Origin: Carnegiea gigantea
Taxonomy: Eukaryota > Streptophyta > Magnoliopsida > Caryophyllales > Cactaceae
Direction of reading: 5' to 3'
DNA: 64,000 bases
NCBI GenBank assembly: GCA_029747015.1
Contig: JAKOGI010002300.1
Coordinates: 15,001 to 79,000 of the forward strand
The notes under the pieces are model-generated. The model saw only the letters and a list, made by a program, of their open reading frames with translations. It had not been told where the DNA came from and made no database searches. How positions within the stretch are numbered: the first letter of the stretch is position 1; each line of letters opens with the position of its first letter. A program made the position numbers and the translations under genes. Below are positions 24,191 to 34,129 of this stretch, one piece after another.

Positions 24191-24419
24191 CAAGTTGTTG
24201 ATGACAACAACATGGCCGCTATCTTCATAATAGGGAAATTCACCCAATGTGGACCTGTCCAGGCAAGCCATCTAAGGGTGAGAAAATAAGGAATGTCACT
24301 TAAGGCAGACCCATTCGAGGCCTACAAAAGCATGAAAAAAAAAAATTTGTGCAATTGCTGAACATGCTCGACAAAGCCTTCTTCAAATTGGCTATGTAGG
24401 CGATGCACATCTCCTTCTG

Positions 24420-25140
24420 AGAATTCAGTTAACTCGTTAATGTACATAGAAGGGCCAGACATTCAAATATTAACTAGTATCGAGTCAAATTCCCTTTTGG
24501 AGAATTTTTGTCTTTGGAAAATTTTCACCTTTAAGGAAGTTCACTGTAGGAGTATTCAAGGTTAACTCATTAATATATCCAGAAGGGTTAGATATTCAAA
24601 GGCTAACGATATCGAGTCAAATTTCCTTCTGGAGAATTTTCACCTATGAGGAAGTTTAACTTAGAAAGATTCAAGGTTAACCTGTTGATGTACCCAAAAA
24701 GGTTAGACATCAAAGGTTGACCAATAATTAAATCAAATTCGCCTTTGAGAATGTTCTTCTTCGAAAAATTCAAGGTTAATTAACCTGCTGATAAACCTAA
24801 AAGGGTTAGACATTCAATGGTTAACCAATAATTAAATCAAATTTGCATTTGGGAATGTTCACCTTAGAAAAATTCAAGATTAATCCATTGATGTACCAAA
24901 AAGGTTTAGACATTCAAAAGTTTGCCGATAATTCAATCGAATTCACCTCTGAAGAACTCTCGCTTTGAGAATGTGCTTCTTAGGAAAATTCAAGGTTAAA
25001 CCGTTGATGTACCCAAAAGGGCTAGACATTTAAAGGTTAACTAATAATTAAATCAAATTCGCCTTTGGAGAATTTTTAGCTAATGTTCATCTTAGAAAAA
25101 TTCAAAATCAACCTGTTGATGTACCTAAGTGAGTGACAAA
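24420..25140 (+). repeat. Tandem-repeat field C (about 100-115 bp units)
   Basis: About seven units. Each has TTCAAGGTTAAC, TTGATGTACCCAAAAGG, TTAGACATTCAAAGGTT and AATCAAATTCGCCTTTG in that order, starting near 24425, 24555, 24670, 24768, 24870, 24988 and 25100. Units are 10-25% diverged by eye. Confidence 0.85.
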
Positions 25141-25287
25141 TTGAAAGGTCAATTGGAAGTCGAGTCAATTGTATTTTCAAAGAGAACACAAGAGTAAGAA
25201 ATTCAAGGATTATTAATTAGTGATGTACTCTATGCCAAAATCATAACAAGAAGTGATTTTTCTGATCAAAGATTGAAGAGTCGCCAC

Positions 25288-25898
25288 TGTTGAGAATGTC
25301 ACACATGAGTAAAAGAAGTCCCACATCGGGAGTTTGAGAAGAAGGGTCATAGTATATAAGTCAAGTGGCTACTCTTCCTATTGCCAATTGGTTTTAGGAT
25401 GGAACCTCACTTGGGCTTGTTGCCATGGGCCTTGGTTGAAGTGGGCTCCCTCCTTGGATCTCCCTAACAAGTGGTATCAGAGCCGATGGTGTGTTCGGCT
25501 AGGTGACAAAGGTGTGGCGTGGTAGACCCCATGAATAAGCTTGGTGAAATGACACGCAGGTGTTGATCGAGCGGTAATACGTGTGCTGCAGCGTGGCTCG
25601 GTGGTGTGGATAAACTCTTGATGGTGGTGACTTGACACCTTGGTAAAGGCTTCCGCTCAAGGGAGAGCTTGTGTATTGATGTGGTGTGAAAGAGACTCAT
25701 GTGTGAGGGGGAGATTGTTGAGAATGTCACACATGAGTAAAAGAAGTCCCACATCGGGAGTTTGAGAAGAAGGGTCATGGTATATAAGTCAAATGGGCTA
25801 CTCCTCCTATTGCCAATTGGTTTTAGGATGGAACCTCACTTGGGCTTGTTGCCATGGGCCTTGGTTGAAGTGGGCTCCCTCCTTGGATCTCCCTAACA
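25288..25898 (+). mobile_element. TRIM (short LTR retrotransposon, no coding)
   Basis: Two direct repeats of 182-183 bases (25288-25469 and 25716-25898) begin TGTTGAGAATGTC and end CTCCCTAACA. The first is followed by a Met-initiator-tRNA primer site TGGTATCAGAGC (25472-25483). The second is preceded by the polypurine tract GTGAGGGGGAGAT. The internal part is only about 246 bases and has no coding capacity, which is the TRIM pattern. The LTRs differ at about three bases plus one indel. The left flank is GCCAC, but the right flank of this unit is AG followed by the copia LTR; the matching GCCAC is found only after the copia element. Confidence 0.85.
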
Positions 25899-25900
25899 AG

Positions 25901-26521
25901 TGTTGGGTTTTGTGGCCCAAAATCTCGAGTATCGGCATGGTGGGACCGTGCTACACAGGACATGGGCGTGTCAAGACGAAGAACGTCCAGTCGAAGAGGA
26001 CAGAAAAACGGCACGGGGGTGCCGTGCCATGTGGCACGGGGTGACCATGCCACGTGGCACGGTCGTGCCCTGTGTGTTTACGCCGCTTCTCTCGGAAGGC
26101 GGTTAGAGTTCTGTTCAAGGGGGAATTCTACCTGGTGGCTAGGGTTGCAAGCTAGGGGGGAAAACCCTACTTTTGAGACCCTATATAAAGAGGGTCAAGC
26201 CTAGGATCTAAATAACTCCCGTACTCATAAACACATTGAGAGGTAAAAGTAGTTTGGGAGAGATTACAATAGAGAGAAATTGTAAGTCTGCTCTTAGATC
26301 GAATCACTGAGGTGATTGTGATCGTGGTGTACTTTCCTGCTCATAGTGGATTGTTTTGGTGCTGTCACCGTCCGTGGTTTTTCCTACATTGGGTTTTCCA
26401 CGTTAAATTCCTGTGTTCTTGTTCTCTTCCTATTATTCTGTTGTTTTGTTGATTGAATTTTTGATTTTCTATTGCATCCTATCGCTTCCGCTATACTGTT
26501 ACTCTGATATTAATCCTAACA
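25901..26521 (+). repeat. 5' LTR of the deleted copia element
   Basis: 621 bases. A TATA-like CTATATAAAGAGG lies near 26182-26194. Upstream (25935-26075) is a field of GGCACG/CGTGCC palindromes including GTGCCATGTGGCAC at 26024-26037. Frames across it (25823-26204) are not genes. Confidence 0.9.
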
Positions 26522-26547
26522 AGTGGTATCAGAGCTTTGGTTATAGG

Positions 26548-27891
26548 ATGTCTTCTATCATGAGAGTAGATATTCAGAAATTCGATGGGGAGATTAGTTT
26601 TAATCTCTGGAAGGTGCAGATGAGAGCGGTTCTCATCCAGCACGGGTTGTGGAAGGTCCTGAAGGGACCTCATATCAAACCCGAAAAGACAACAGATGAG
26701 CAATGGGCTGAAGAACAGAAGAAGCGGCGTGGGTCGCTGACGGAGGACGAATGGGAGGAACTGGAGCTGAAAGCAGTTTTAGCCATACAGTTGTGCTTGG
26801 CACCACATGTCCTGCGAGAGGTGCTTGATAAGACAACTGCGGTGGATCTTTGGGCTCGGCTGGAGGAACTCTACATGACGGAGAGTCTCGCCAACAAGAT
26901 CCATTTGAAGGAAAGGTTGTATACCTTTCGTATGGCTGAAGGTACCCCTGTCCAAAAGCATTTAAATGAGTTTAACTCTATTCTTGTTGACTTGGAGAGT
27001 CTAGATGTGAAAATTGAGGATGAAGATAAGGCTATTTTGCTTGTTGTATCGTTACCCCCTTCTTATAAACACTTTTAGGAGATTATGCTATATAGTAATT
27101 CTAATACTATATCGTTTGAAGATGTTAAGTCAAACCTATTGTCTAAGGAGAAGTTTGATCTTGACATTCATGCTAATTCTGCTGAGGGATTAGCAGTAAC
27201 GGGTACAACAACTGAAAAGGGGAACGGTAATAGGAGTAAGAACCGTTCTAAGTCTAAAAATCCTCATGCTGGTAAGACCTGTAATTACTGTGGTAAATTG
27301 GGTCATATTATTGCTAACTGCTGGAAACTGCAAAAGAAGAAGGAGAAAGACGAAGATAATTCTCAGGAGCCTGCTGAAGCTTCGTTTGCTGAATCTGATT
27401 CTGATGGTGACGTTCTGTTTGCTACCTCTACTGAAGGGGGGAGCGATTCTGATTGGATTCTTGATTCTGGGTGTACCTATCATATGTGTCCTCACAGGGA
27501 TTGGTTTTCAACATATGATCCAGTTGACTCAACTGTTGTTCACATGGGCAATAATGCCCAATGTAATGTAACTGGAATCTGTACTGTTAAAATCAAGACC
27601 CATGATGGTGTTGTCAGGACTTTATCGAATGTTCGTCACGTTCCTGACTTGAAGCGTAACCTCATCTCGTTGGGCACCCTTGAATCAAAAGGGTGCAAAT
27701 ATTCAGCTGAAGGTGGAGTTCTGAAGGTCTCAAAGGGCAGTAGGATTCTGCTGAAGGGTTTGAGGCAAGGAAGCCTCTATGTCTTGCAGGCATCTACTGT
27801 CACAGGTTATATGAAGGAAAGTTCATATAAGTCATCTCCCAGAGCTAAGTTTAAGCATTGTTTAGACTTAGTTGGTATTCGCAGTATTTGA
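26548..27891 (+). pseudogene. Copia gag-protease polyprotein fused to RNase H tail
   Basis: The start ATG at 26548 (MSSIMRVDIQKFDG) lies 12 bases after the primer site; the frame open further upstream is LTR sequence. The gag domain runs with FNLWKVQMRAVLIQHGLWKV and SLPPSYKHF. A single TAG (27076-27078) breaks it, and the same frame reopens at 27085. That second part (268 residues) has a CCHC knuckle (C66, C69, H74, C79) and the protease motif DSG (127-129) with WILDSGCTYHMCP. It then reaches the LRQGSLYVL pre-integrase edge and jumps to RAKFKHCLDLVGIRSI, the usual C terminus of copia RNase H, followed by a stop. So about 3 kb of pol is missing by an in-frame junction. Confidence 0.85.
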
Positions 27892-27991
27892 GCGCCCTTC
27901 GGGGCATTGCCCCATAGGGGGCATCACCCTTTGGGGTGAGACGACGGCGACGGAAAGTTGAAGATTGGAGATTTTGGTCCAAGGTGGAGAT

Positions 27992-28613
27992 TGTTGGGTT
28001 TTGTGGCCCAAAATCTCGAGTATCGGCACGGTGGGACCGTGCTACACAGGACATGGGCGTGTCAAGACGAAGAATGTCCAGTCGAAGAGGACAGAAAAAC
28101 GGCATGGGGGTGCCGTGCCATGTGGCACGGGGTGACCGTGCCACGTGGCACGGTCGTGCCCTGTGTGTTTACGCCGCCTCTCTCGGAAAGCGGTTAGAGT
28201 TCTATTCAAGGGGGAATTCTACCTGGCGGCTAGGGTTGCAAGCTAGGGGGGAAAACCTTACTTTTGAGACCCTATATAAAGAGGGTCAAGCCTAGGATCT
28301 AAATAACTCCAGTACTCATAAACACATTGAGAGTTAAAAGTAGTTTGGGAGAGATTACAATAGAGAGAAATTGTAAGTCTGCTCTTAGATCGAATTACTG
28401 AGGTGATTGTGATCGTAGTGTACTTTCCTGCTCATAGTGGATTGTTTTGGTGCTGTCACCGTCCGTGGTTTTTCCCATATTGGGTTTTCCACGTTAAATT
28501 CCTGTGTTCTTGTTCTCTTCCTATTATTCTGTTGTTTTGTTGATTGAATTTCTGATTATCTATTGCATCCTATCGATTCCGCTATTATTGTTGCTCTAAT
28601 ATTATTCCTAACA
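27992..28613 (+). repeat. 3' LTR of the deleted copia element
   Basis: Partner of 25901-26521. It ends CCTAACA directly against GCCACCAATCC. Confidence 0.9.
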
Positions 28614-29072
28614 GCCACCAATCCGAATGATAAATCTGCATAAGAAGAAGAAAAAAACAAAGCAAACAGAAAAAAGAAGGCAAAAGCCAAAGGAGGAACA
28701 GGGGAAAAAAAAACAAATTGTGAATTTGTCGAATTCTCAGCAACGCACATTCATGTAAGAAGATGCCTCATTGTAAATTAATGCTAGGTGGAAATTTGTC
28801 CAAGCATTACTCTTCCTCTGCGATTCGGGAGAGCTGCTGAAGCGTTTCTCACTAATATTTTGCCCACTGTCATCTGTACAAGTATGGCAAATGAAAAATG
28901 GAGTAAAAGCCAACAATGACAAGCAAGCATTGGATCAGATTCCAAACCACGAAGGGGGGGGAAAAAAAAAGATGATGGCGTCAGGGAGGGATTAATGGAT
29001 GTAGATGACTCGAACAGTGAGGCATAGGGCAATGCCCTATTTGAAAGTCTTTTGTATTTTTTATTTATGGCC
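28614..29072 (+). other. Gypsy interior resumes after the nested composite
   Basis: Non-coding, A-rich at 28640-28720. The join GAGTCGCCAC (before 25288) to CAATCC (after 28618) reads as one continuous host sequence once the composite and one GCCAC are disregarded. Confidence 0.55.
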
Positions 29073-29080
29073 AGTGTGAG

Positions 29081-29689
29081 TAGGGCTGTCAAAAGTTGAC
29101 CCGACACGATTACCGACCTGAGCCGAACACGAAATTAGGCGGGTTTGGGTAAAGATTTTCAACCCGTTTAATTAAATGGGTCGACACGACTAACCCGTTT
29201 ATTTAAACGGGTTAGGTTCAGGTTAAAATTTTCGATACGAAAAAATACCTATTTAACCCGTTTAATTAAATAGATTAATAGGTTAACCTGTTTAACCCGT
29301 TTAATTCCAACCCGTTTAACCCGCTTAACCCGTTTAACCTGTTTATTTGGGAGGGAAGTGAAACTGGATTTTTTCATTTTGATTTTTGAGGAACCAAAAA
29401 ACCCTAAGTTAAATGGGTGTCGAACATACCCATGAAGTTATGCAGGTTGCTTAGAAATTAATTGGGTTAAATGGGTAAACAGGTAAATGGGTACCTGATT
29501 CTGACCCGTTTAAGTTAAACGGGTAATTGGGTCAGAATCAGGTTGACCCGTTTAATAATTAGTCAGGTTTCAGGTTGGATTGTTCAACTCGTTTATTAAA
29601 CAGGTCAGGTTTAGGTCAGGGGGTCTTCAACCCGTTTAAGTTCAACCCAAACACGAATCCGACGCGACCTGACCTATTTGACAGCCCTA
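29081..29689. mobile_element. hAT-type MITE with TAGGGCTGTCAAA ends
   Basis: Terminal inverted repeats TAGGGCTGTCAAA (29081-29093) and TTTGACAGCCCTA (29677-29689) are flanked by perfect 8-bp direct repeats AGTGTGAG at 29073-29080 and 29690-29697. The interior is made of AACCCGTTTAA, GGGTTAACC and GACACGA words and has no coding capacity. 8-bp duplications and a (T)AGGG end point to the hAT superfamily. It is the better-preserved relative of the MITE at 11639-12216. Confidence 0.93.
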
Positions 29690-29697
29690 AGTGTGAG

Positions 29698-30007
29698 AGA
29701 TGTTATCTGTCTTGTTTCCTAACGCAATTCAAAAAGTTTTAGCTTCCAAAAAAGGAAAGAAAATCATCACAGTGATGCTCATGTCTGGGTTATATAAACT
29801 TCTTATAGCCAAGTGGAATGAATGATTGCTTTTTTAAAAAAAGATTTTAAGGCCCGAGTTACTCGACTTAAATTGCCAAATTAAATCTCAATTTTCACCT
29901 GGGTAATACAAGTCAATTCACAAACATGTTATTACTTGCAAGTTCGAGACCCGACCACATCAGCATGTCAAAGTAATGGACGTAGTCAACTTTCGAGGGG
30001 AAAAATT
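29698..30007 (+). other. 3' end of gypsy interior with polypurine-like tract
   Basis: Non-coding. It ends TCGAGGGGAAAAATT just before the LTR start TGTAGGCACT, as expected for a plus-strand polypurine tract. Confidence 0.5.
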
Positions 30008-30699
30008 TGTAGGCACTAAATTTTTTATAATATGTGCCTCGTCAAAATAAATAAATTTAAATTGATTATTTTGGGTGAGTCCATTTAATTAATTTAATTT
30101 ATTTAAAAGAATTGGACCAAATTGACTTCTAAATTACAACTCAAATGATTGCCAAGTCAATAGCCAAACTAAAAACTAAGTTACCAATTAAATAAACCGC
30201 TAAGTCAAAGGCTCGGTCAATGGCCCAAGAAGATAAATAAGGCATAAATCATAGTGGGGGAGGGATTCTTTCCCTATAAATAGGGCATTACTCCCTCCTG
30301 CTCAGAAGGTGGGAAACTCATGCGTTTCGAAGGCATTCTGAAGACTCAAATGTTTAATTTCTCCGGAGGAAAACAAGAAATACAATCAAGGCACGTTTCT
30401 CTACTTTTGAAGATTAAAAAAAAATTCGTCTTGATTGAGATTAAGCCTTTTAGGACATCTCTAAAGATCAAATTCATTGAAATTCATTAAAAAGAAGTCA
30501 AATGAATTAATTTGATCCAGATTTAAGTTAATTGGTCATATTTCATACAAATTGAAGATTGAATAAGAAGAATTATTTATTTGTTTATCTTGTAACAAAT
30601 ATATACAGATTGTACCTATACCTTCTGAAAATCAGTACAAACTAAATTTATTCACATTTTTTGTCTAATTTTTTTTTAAACTCGAAACTTACATTTACA
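30008..30699 (+). repeat. 3' LTR of the tandem-repeat gypsy element
   Basis: Starts TGTAGGCACTAAA, has TATA box CTATAAATAG at 30274-30283, and ends ACTTACATTTACA. It is longer than the left copy because that one lacks its first about 60 bases. Confidence 0.8.
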
Positions 30700-32449
30700 A
30701 ATATAATTAAGATAAAGGCTTTTAGTCACACTACAACCAAACAACTCTTTTGTGGCGATCATAATCACCTATTGTAGCGATTGTATTCGCCACAAAAGAT
30801 TTTCTTGGCAATTTATTATTCGCTACTACAGCCTTCATTGCATTAGCCTATAGTAGCAATTATAATAATCACTGTGTGAATTCTCTAAGAATTGCCACGA
30901 TAGATCTATACCTATTGTGGCATATATTATGGCGATAATGTTTAACACAAAATACCTCCAGTTGCCTTATTTGCTTGCACTTGTGCTAGTCATAATCGCC
31001 ACAAAAAAGTAAGTAGTAAATTGATGCAATAGGTTGCATACTTTTTAAATCTAGCTCAAGTTATTTAGTATACCTCGCGCTGATTATATGACTATTCCAC
31101 CTCCAGTAATTCGCTAATAATTTACCAAATAATCTAACAATGTACCAAATGAACACAATGAGAAAAAATGATATCATGTCATAATCATTGAATCAATTAA
31201 CACATAACGTAATTGGTCTGAGATACCTAAAACTAATCAAATGAGCTCACTGGCCACGGCTACAAGCTCATCAAAATGGCCACAAGATCAATGTTTTCAA
31301 GTATAACCAAAATGAGACATCTTTCTACTTTTTTTAAAAAATAATAACAAAGTAATAGGCAGAATTTTTTTTTTCATTTAGGTGTCCCTTCCTCTTCTCT
31401 CAAAAAACCCCAACCTTCTCGCGAAAAACTCTAACATTCATCTACTTCGATAAGGGCTTGCCATAAACTATAATTGCTGGTGGTAAGTCTCAATCTTTGT
31501 ACTTTTTGAAGTTTTATTCAGTTGTAAAGTATTTACTAATATTTCTGTTTCTTTTCAATAAAATTTCTCTCTAGTTTGTGAGAATTTGGTTGTTTATTTT
31601 TCTAACTATTGGTGTGAGTTAGGTTGTTCTTGCATCTAGTATGAGTTAGGTTGTTCTCACTGTTAGTGTGAGTTTAAGTCATTACTTTTGTACAATTTAT
31701 CGTAAATTTAGAAACTTAGAGTAAATTTCTTGTTGAGTAGAATTTGAAAATTATTGTATTAGATCTACGTTTTCGATGAAGGAATGAGTCAACAATAGAA
31801 TTTCATGTGGTTTTACTATGAAGATATTCCTTTCAAGTGCAATCTACCACATCAATTGGATATTTGCTCCATGAAGTTATACTATAACTTGCTGATATTT
31901 GAGAAAGAGGCATTGACGTCAAAGAATGCGGTCGGTGACAAGAATACTGCTACAAGTTCAGAGCCGGTCGATAGTATATTTACTATTAACGTTGGTAGAA
32001 AATGATTCAATGTGATATTTTAGATTTACTTTTGTTAGAAGATATTCATTGTATATACCATATAGCTTTTCGTTAAAGAATTTTTCCTTTATCTTATCAA
32101 AAAAAAAAAAAGAAGCATCTTTAGCGATGCTTCACATTTTGGATATAACCAAAATGTAACAAAAAAGGGCCCATCATCAGCGAAGCTTCCCGACCGCATT
32201 TGCAAAATTAAGCTTGTACCCCTTCAGAATCATTAGCCTGAAAGATACACAGTGTCATTTGTCAAACATGATTAGTTTCTTCTTACCTATGTTCTTGAAG
32301 AAGATAAGTCAGCTTTATTTTGTGCAAAATGTATTAGTTAACAATTGTATCTCTTATTTAACTCGCAACTTTAATTTTTATTGCCTGAAATACCTAACTC
32401 ATTAACCTATTTAAAAGATATAATTACAGGAATAAGTTGAGTGAAAATC

Positions 32450-33005
32450 ATATGCGCCACAGCGGAAGGAAAAAAGAAGACAAATGTAATGATTTAATCA
32501 CTTGTCCTTGGGATATCATTAGCTTGCATGTCTGCCATTAATCTTCCACCTAAAATGGCTGTTAAGCTAGCAACTTGTGTCTCCAATTGAGCTTGATAGT
32601 CTAACATCACTTTCATTTTATCATCCTGCTGTTCTTGCATTTTTTGGATTTCTTTAGCATGATTCACTTGCATAGCTTGCCTTTCCTTAGCATGATTCTC
32701 TTATATTCATCTCATGTCATTAGTTAGTTGAAGAAGATGCTTTCAGATTGTTTGGTGCTTTGAGAATCGTCATTCAGATTTTTTGAAGATATCCGACCCC
32801 ATAACTCAGTAGGACAAATTCCTAGTCTTGCTCCAAACAAGTAGGACAAATTCCTAGTCTTGCTCCAAACACCTCACCTTTATTCCTTGTTGATAACTTG
32901 ATCATAAACATCGCCTTTCCATGCTTCCTTCCTTCAGATTGCTCCACTCCATCAGGAAGTTCTTTGAGCTCTTCCTTCCTCACGTTCAATAATAGAGGTT
33001 AATTA
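32450..33005 (-). pseudogene. Possible CACTA-associated protein C-terminal relic
   Basis: The minus strand reads KEELKELPDGVEQSEGRKHG, then MFMIKLSTRNKGEVFG, then after frame changes a Gln/Lys-rich coiled-coil stretch (AKEIQKMQEQQDDKMKVMLD, QAQLETQVASLTAILGG). The acidic/polar start plus Gln-rich coiled coil fits proteins encoded by plant En/Spm-like elements, but I cannot match a definite motif. A 32-bp exact tandem duplication (about 32809-32872) shifts the frame in the middle. Confidence 0.4.
32809..32873. repeat. 32-bp tandem duplication
   Basis: The unit GTAGGACAAATTCCTAGTCT plus TGCTCCAAACAA occurs twice back to back. Since 32 is not a multiple of three, it breaks the minus-strand frame. 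Confidence 0.9.
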
Positions 33006-33049
33006 ACTAATTAATTTACAATGATAAAAATCTGCATATACTATGTAAA

Positions 33050-33679
33050 ATGACTTATAGATTATCATGTCAGTCACTCACTAAGATTAAGTTACCTAGA
33101 TGTGAGTCATGTCTAGCTGGTAAGGTGACTGTGAAGCCTTTTGCTAAGGCTTCAAGTGTGTCAAGCCCTTTAGAGCTCATTCACTTTGATATTTATGGAC
33201 CCATGAATGTGAAAGCACTTCATGGGGCTTTATATTTCCTCACTTTCATGGATGATTATCCAAGATATCGGTATATGTAACTATTATTGCATCGCTACGA
33301 GGCATTTGATGTGTTAAAACATTTTGTAGGCGAGATAGAGACCCAGTTAGAATGGAGAGTTAAAACTCTTCGAACTGATCGTGATCCTGAATACCTTTCA
33401 CACATGTTCACAGAGTTTTGTAAGGAAAAGGGTATGCGAAGACAACTTACAATTCCTAGCACTCCTCAACAAAATGGTGCTACAGAGCGAAGGAATCGAA
33501 CATTGCTTGACATGGTCAAGTCAATGATGGCACATGCCAACCTCCCCATTAGTTTTTTGGGAGATGCGTTGCTCACGACAGCTTATATTATTAACCGTGT
33601 GTCAATTAAGAGCGTATCCACCATTCTATATAGGTTATGGCATGGTAGAACGCCCTCTTTGGAACATTTATGTCAATGA
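33050..33679 (+). pseudogene. Copia integrase fragment
   Basis: Two abutting frames give LPRCESCLAGKVTVKPFAKA (second half of the HHCC finger), LELIHFDIYGPM with the first catalytic Asp, RTDRDPEYLS with the second Asp, and PQQNGATERRNRTLLDM with the catalytic Glu. One stop (33278-33280) lies between the first two motifs. The protein would insert element cDNA into the genome, but this copy is dead. Confidence 0.9.
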
Positions 33680-34129
33680 GGTTTGGCAGGTTATTGTACA
33701 CAACGCAACCCACAAATATAGGAACTTAGTCCAAGGGCCATCAAAATGATGTTCATAATCCTAAACATTCTAAGGGATATGTTATATTTGGAGAACACCC
33801 TAATGGTAGTATAATGGAAATAGATTCCATAGTGTTGAGTTCCTTAAGGATGAGTTCCTAAGTGTTGGTGAAATCAAAAAGGACCTAAAGTTGTATGAGT
33901 GACAACAAGATGATCTCCTGTCTCTCGATAACTAAAGAATTTAAACACTCATTATGTCCCCGAGAATAGTACTCTTTCGGTATCTGGAAAAGGGGATGAG
34001 ATTTTGGTTACCTAAGAGGATCAACTTCAGAATGAGGTTCATCCTCAATCTCAAATTCCTAAACATGATGTTAGTCTACATATTCAAGATCCCACTTCGC
34101 CTAAGGATAGTGGGAGTGATTTTTTACCC

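Larger units (their letters stand above)
25901..28613 (+). mobile_element. Internally deleted Ty1/copia retrotransposon (gag-protease only)
   Basis: LTRs at 25901-26521 and 27992-28613 start TGTTGGGTTTTGTGG and end CCTAACA. They differ at about two dozen positions (near 4%). A Met-tRNA primer site TGGTATCAGAGC is at 26524-26535 and the polypurine tract AAGGTGGAGAT at 27981-27991. The body encodes gag and protease, but integrase, reverse transcriptase and nearly all RNase H are missing. The left flank is ACAAG (TRIM sequence) and the right is GCCAC, so the element has no target duplication of its own. Its right flank pairs with the left flank of the TRIM. Confidence 0.88.
20567..30699 (+). mobile_element. 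Non-autonomous gypsy-type element with tandem-repeat interior, host of nested insertions
   Basis: Left LTR (20567-21183) is followed by a plant gypsy gag on the plus strand, then by three successive tandem-repeat fields where pol would be. Right LTR (30008-30699) is preceded by a polypurine-like TCGAGGGGAAAAATT. The left LTR lacks the first about 60 bases of the right one, so the element is 5'-truncated and no target duplication can be tested. A TRIM/copia composite (25288-28613) and a hAT MITE (29081-29689) sit inside. Without the nested pieces it is about 6.2 kb. No protease, reverse transcriptase or integrase was found, so it resembles a LARD-like derivative. Confidence 0.75.
30729..33030. 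mobile_element. CACTA (En/Spm) element, left end and decayed interior
   Basis: The left terminus CACTACAACCAAAC (30729) is followed by a subterminal field of TTTTGTGGCGA, ATTGTAGCGATT and CGCCACAAAA words in both orientations (30750-31010). This is the CACTA pattern. Inside is a CT-rich leader-like stretch (31375-31460), a 66-codon open frame of unknown nature (31805-32005 plus), and a minus-strand protein relic (32450-33005). The right TTGTAGTG end was not found; the copia relic at 33041 may have removed or replaced it. Confidence 0.6.

Noticed and set aside
25472..25483. TGGTATCAGAGC as part of a tRNA gene (also 26524, 49746, 62664)
   Set aside because: Only the 12-base tRNA-complementary primer site is present, directly after LTR ends.
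25716..25905. Independent target duplication for the TRIM
   Set aside because: The bases after its second LTR (AGTGT) do not match its left flank GCCAC. The match is found only after the copia element.
31805..32005. 66-codon open frame as a gene
   Set aside because: No family signature, and it lies in decayed CACTA sequence. Mentioned only within that element.
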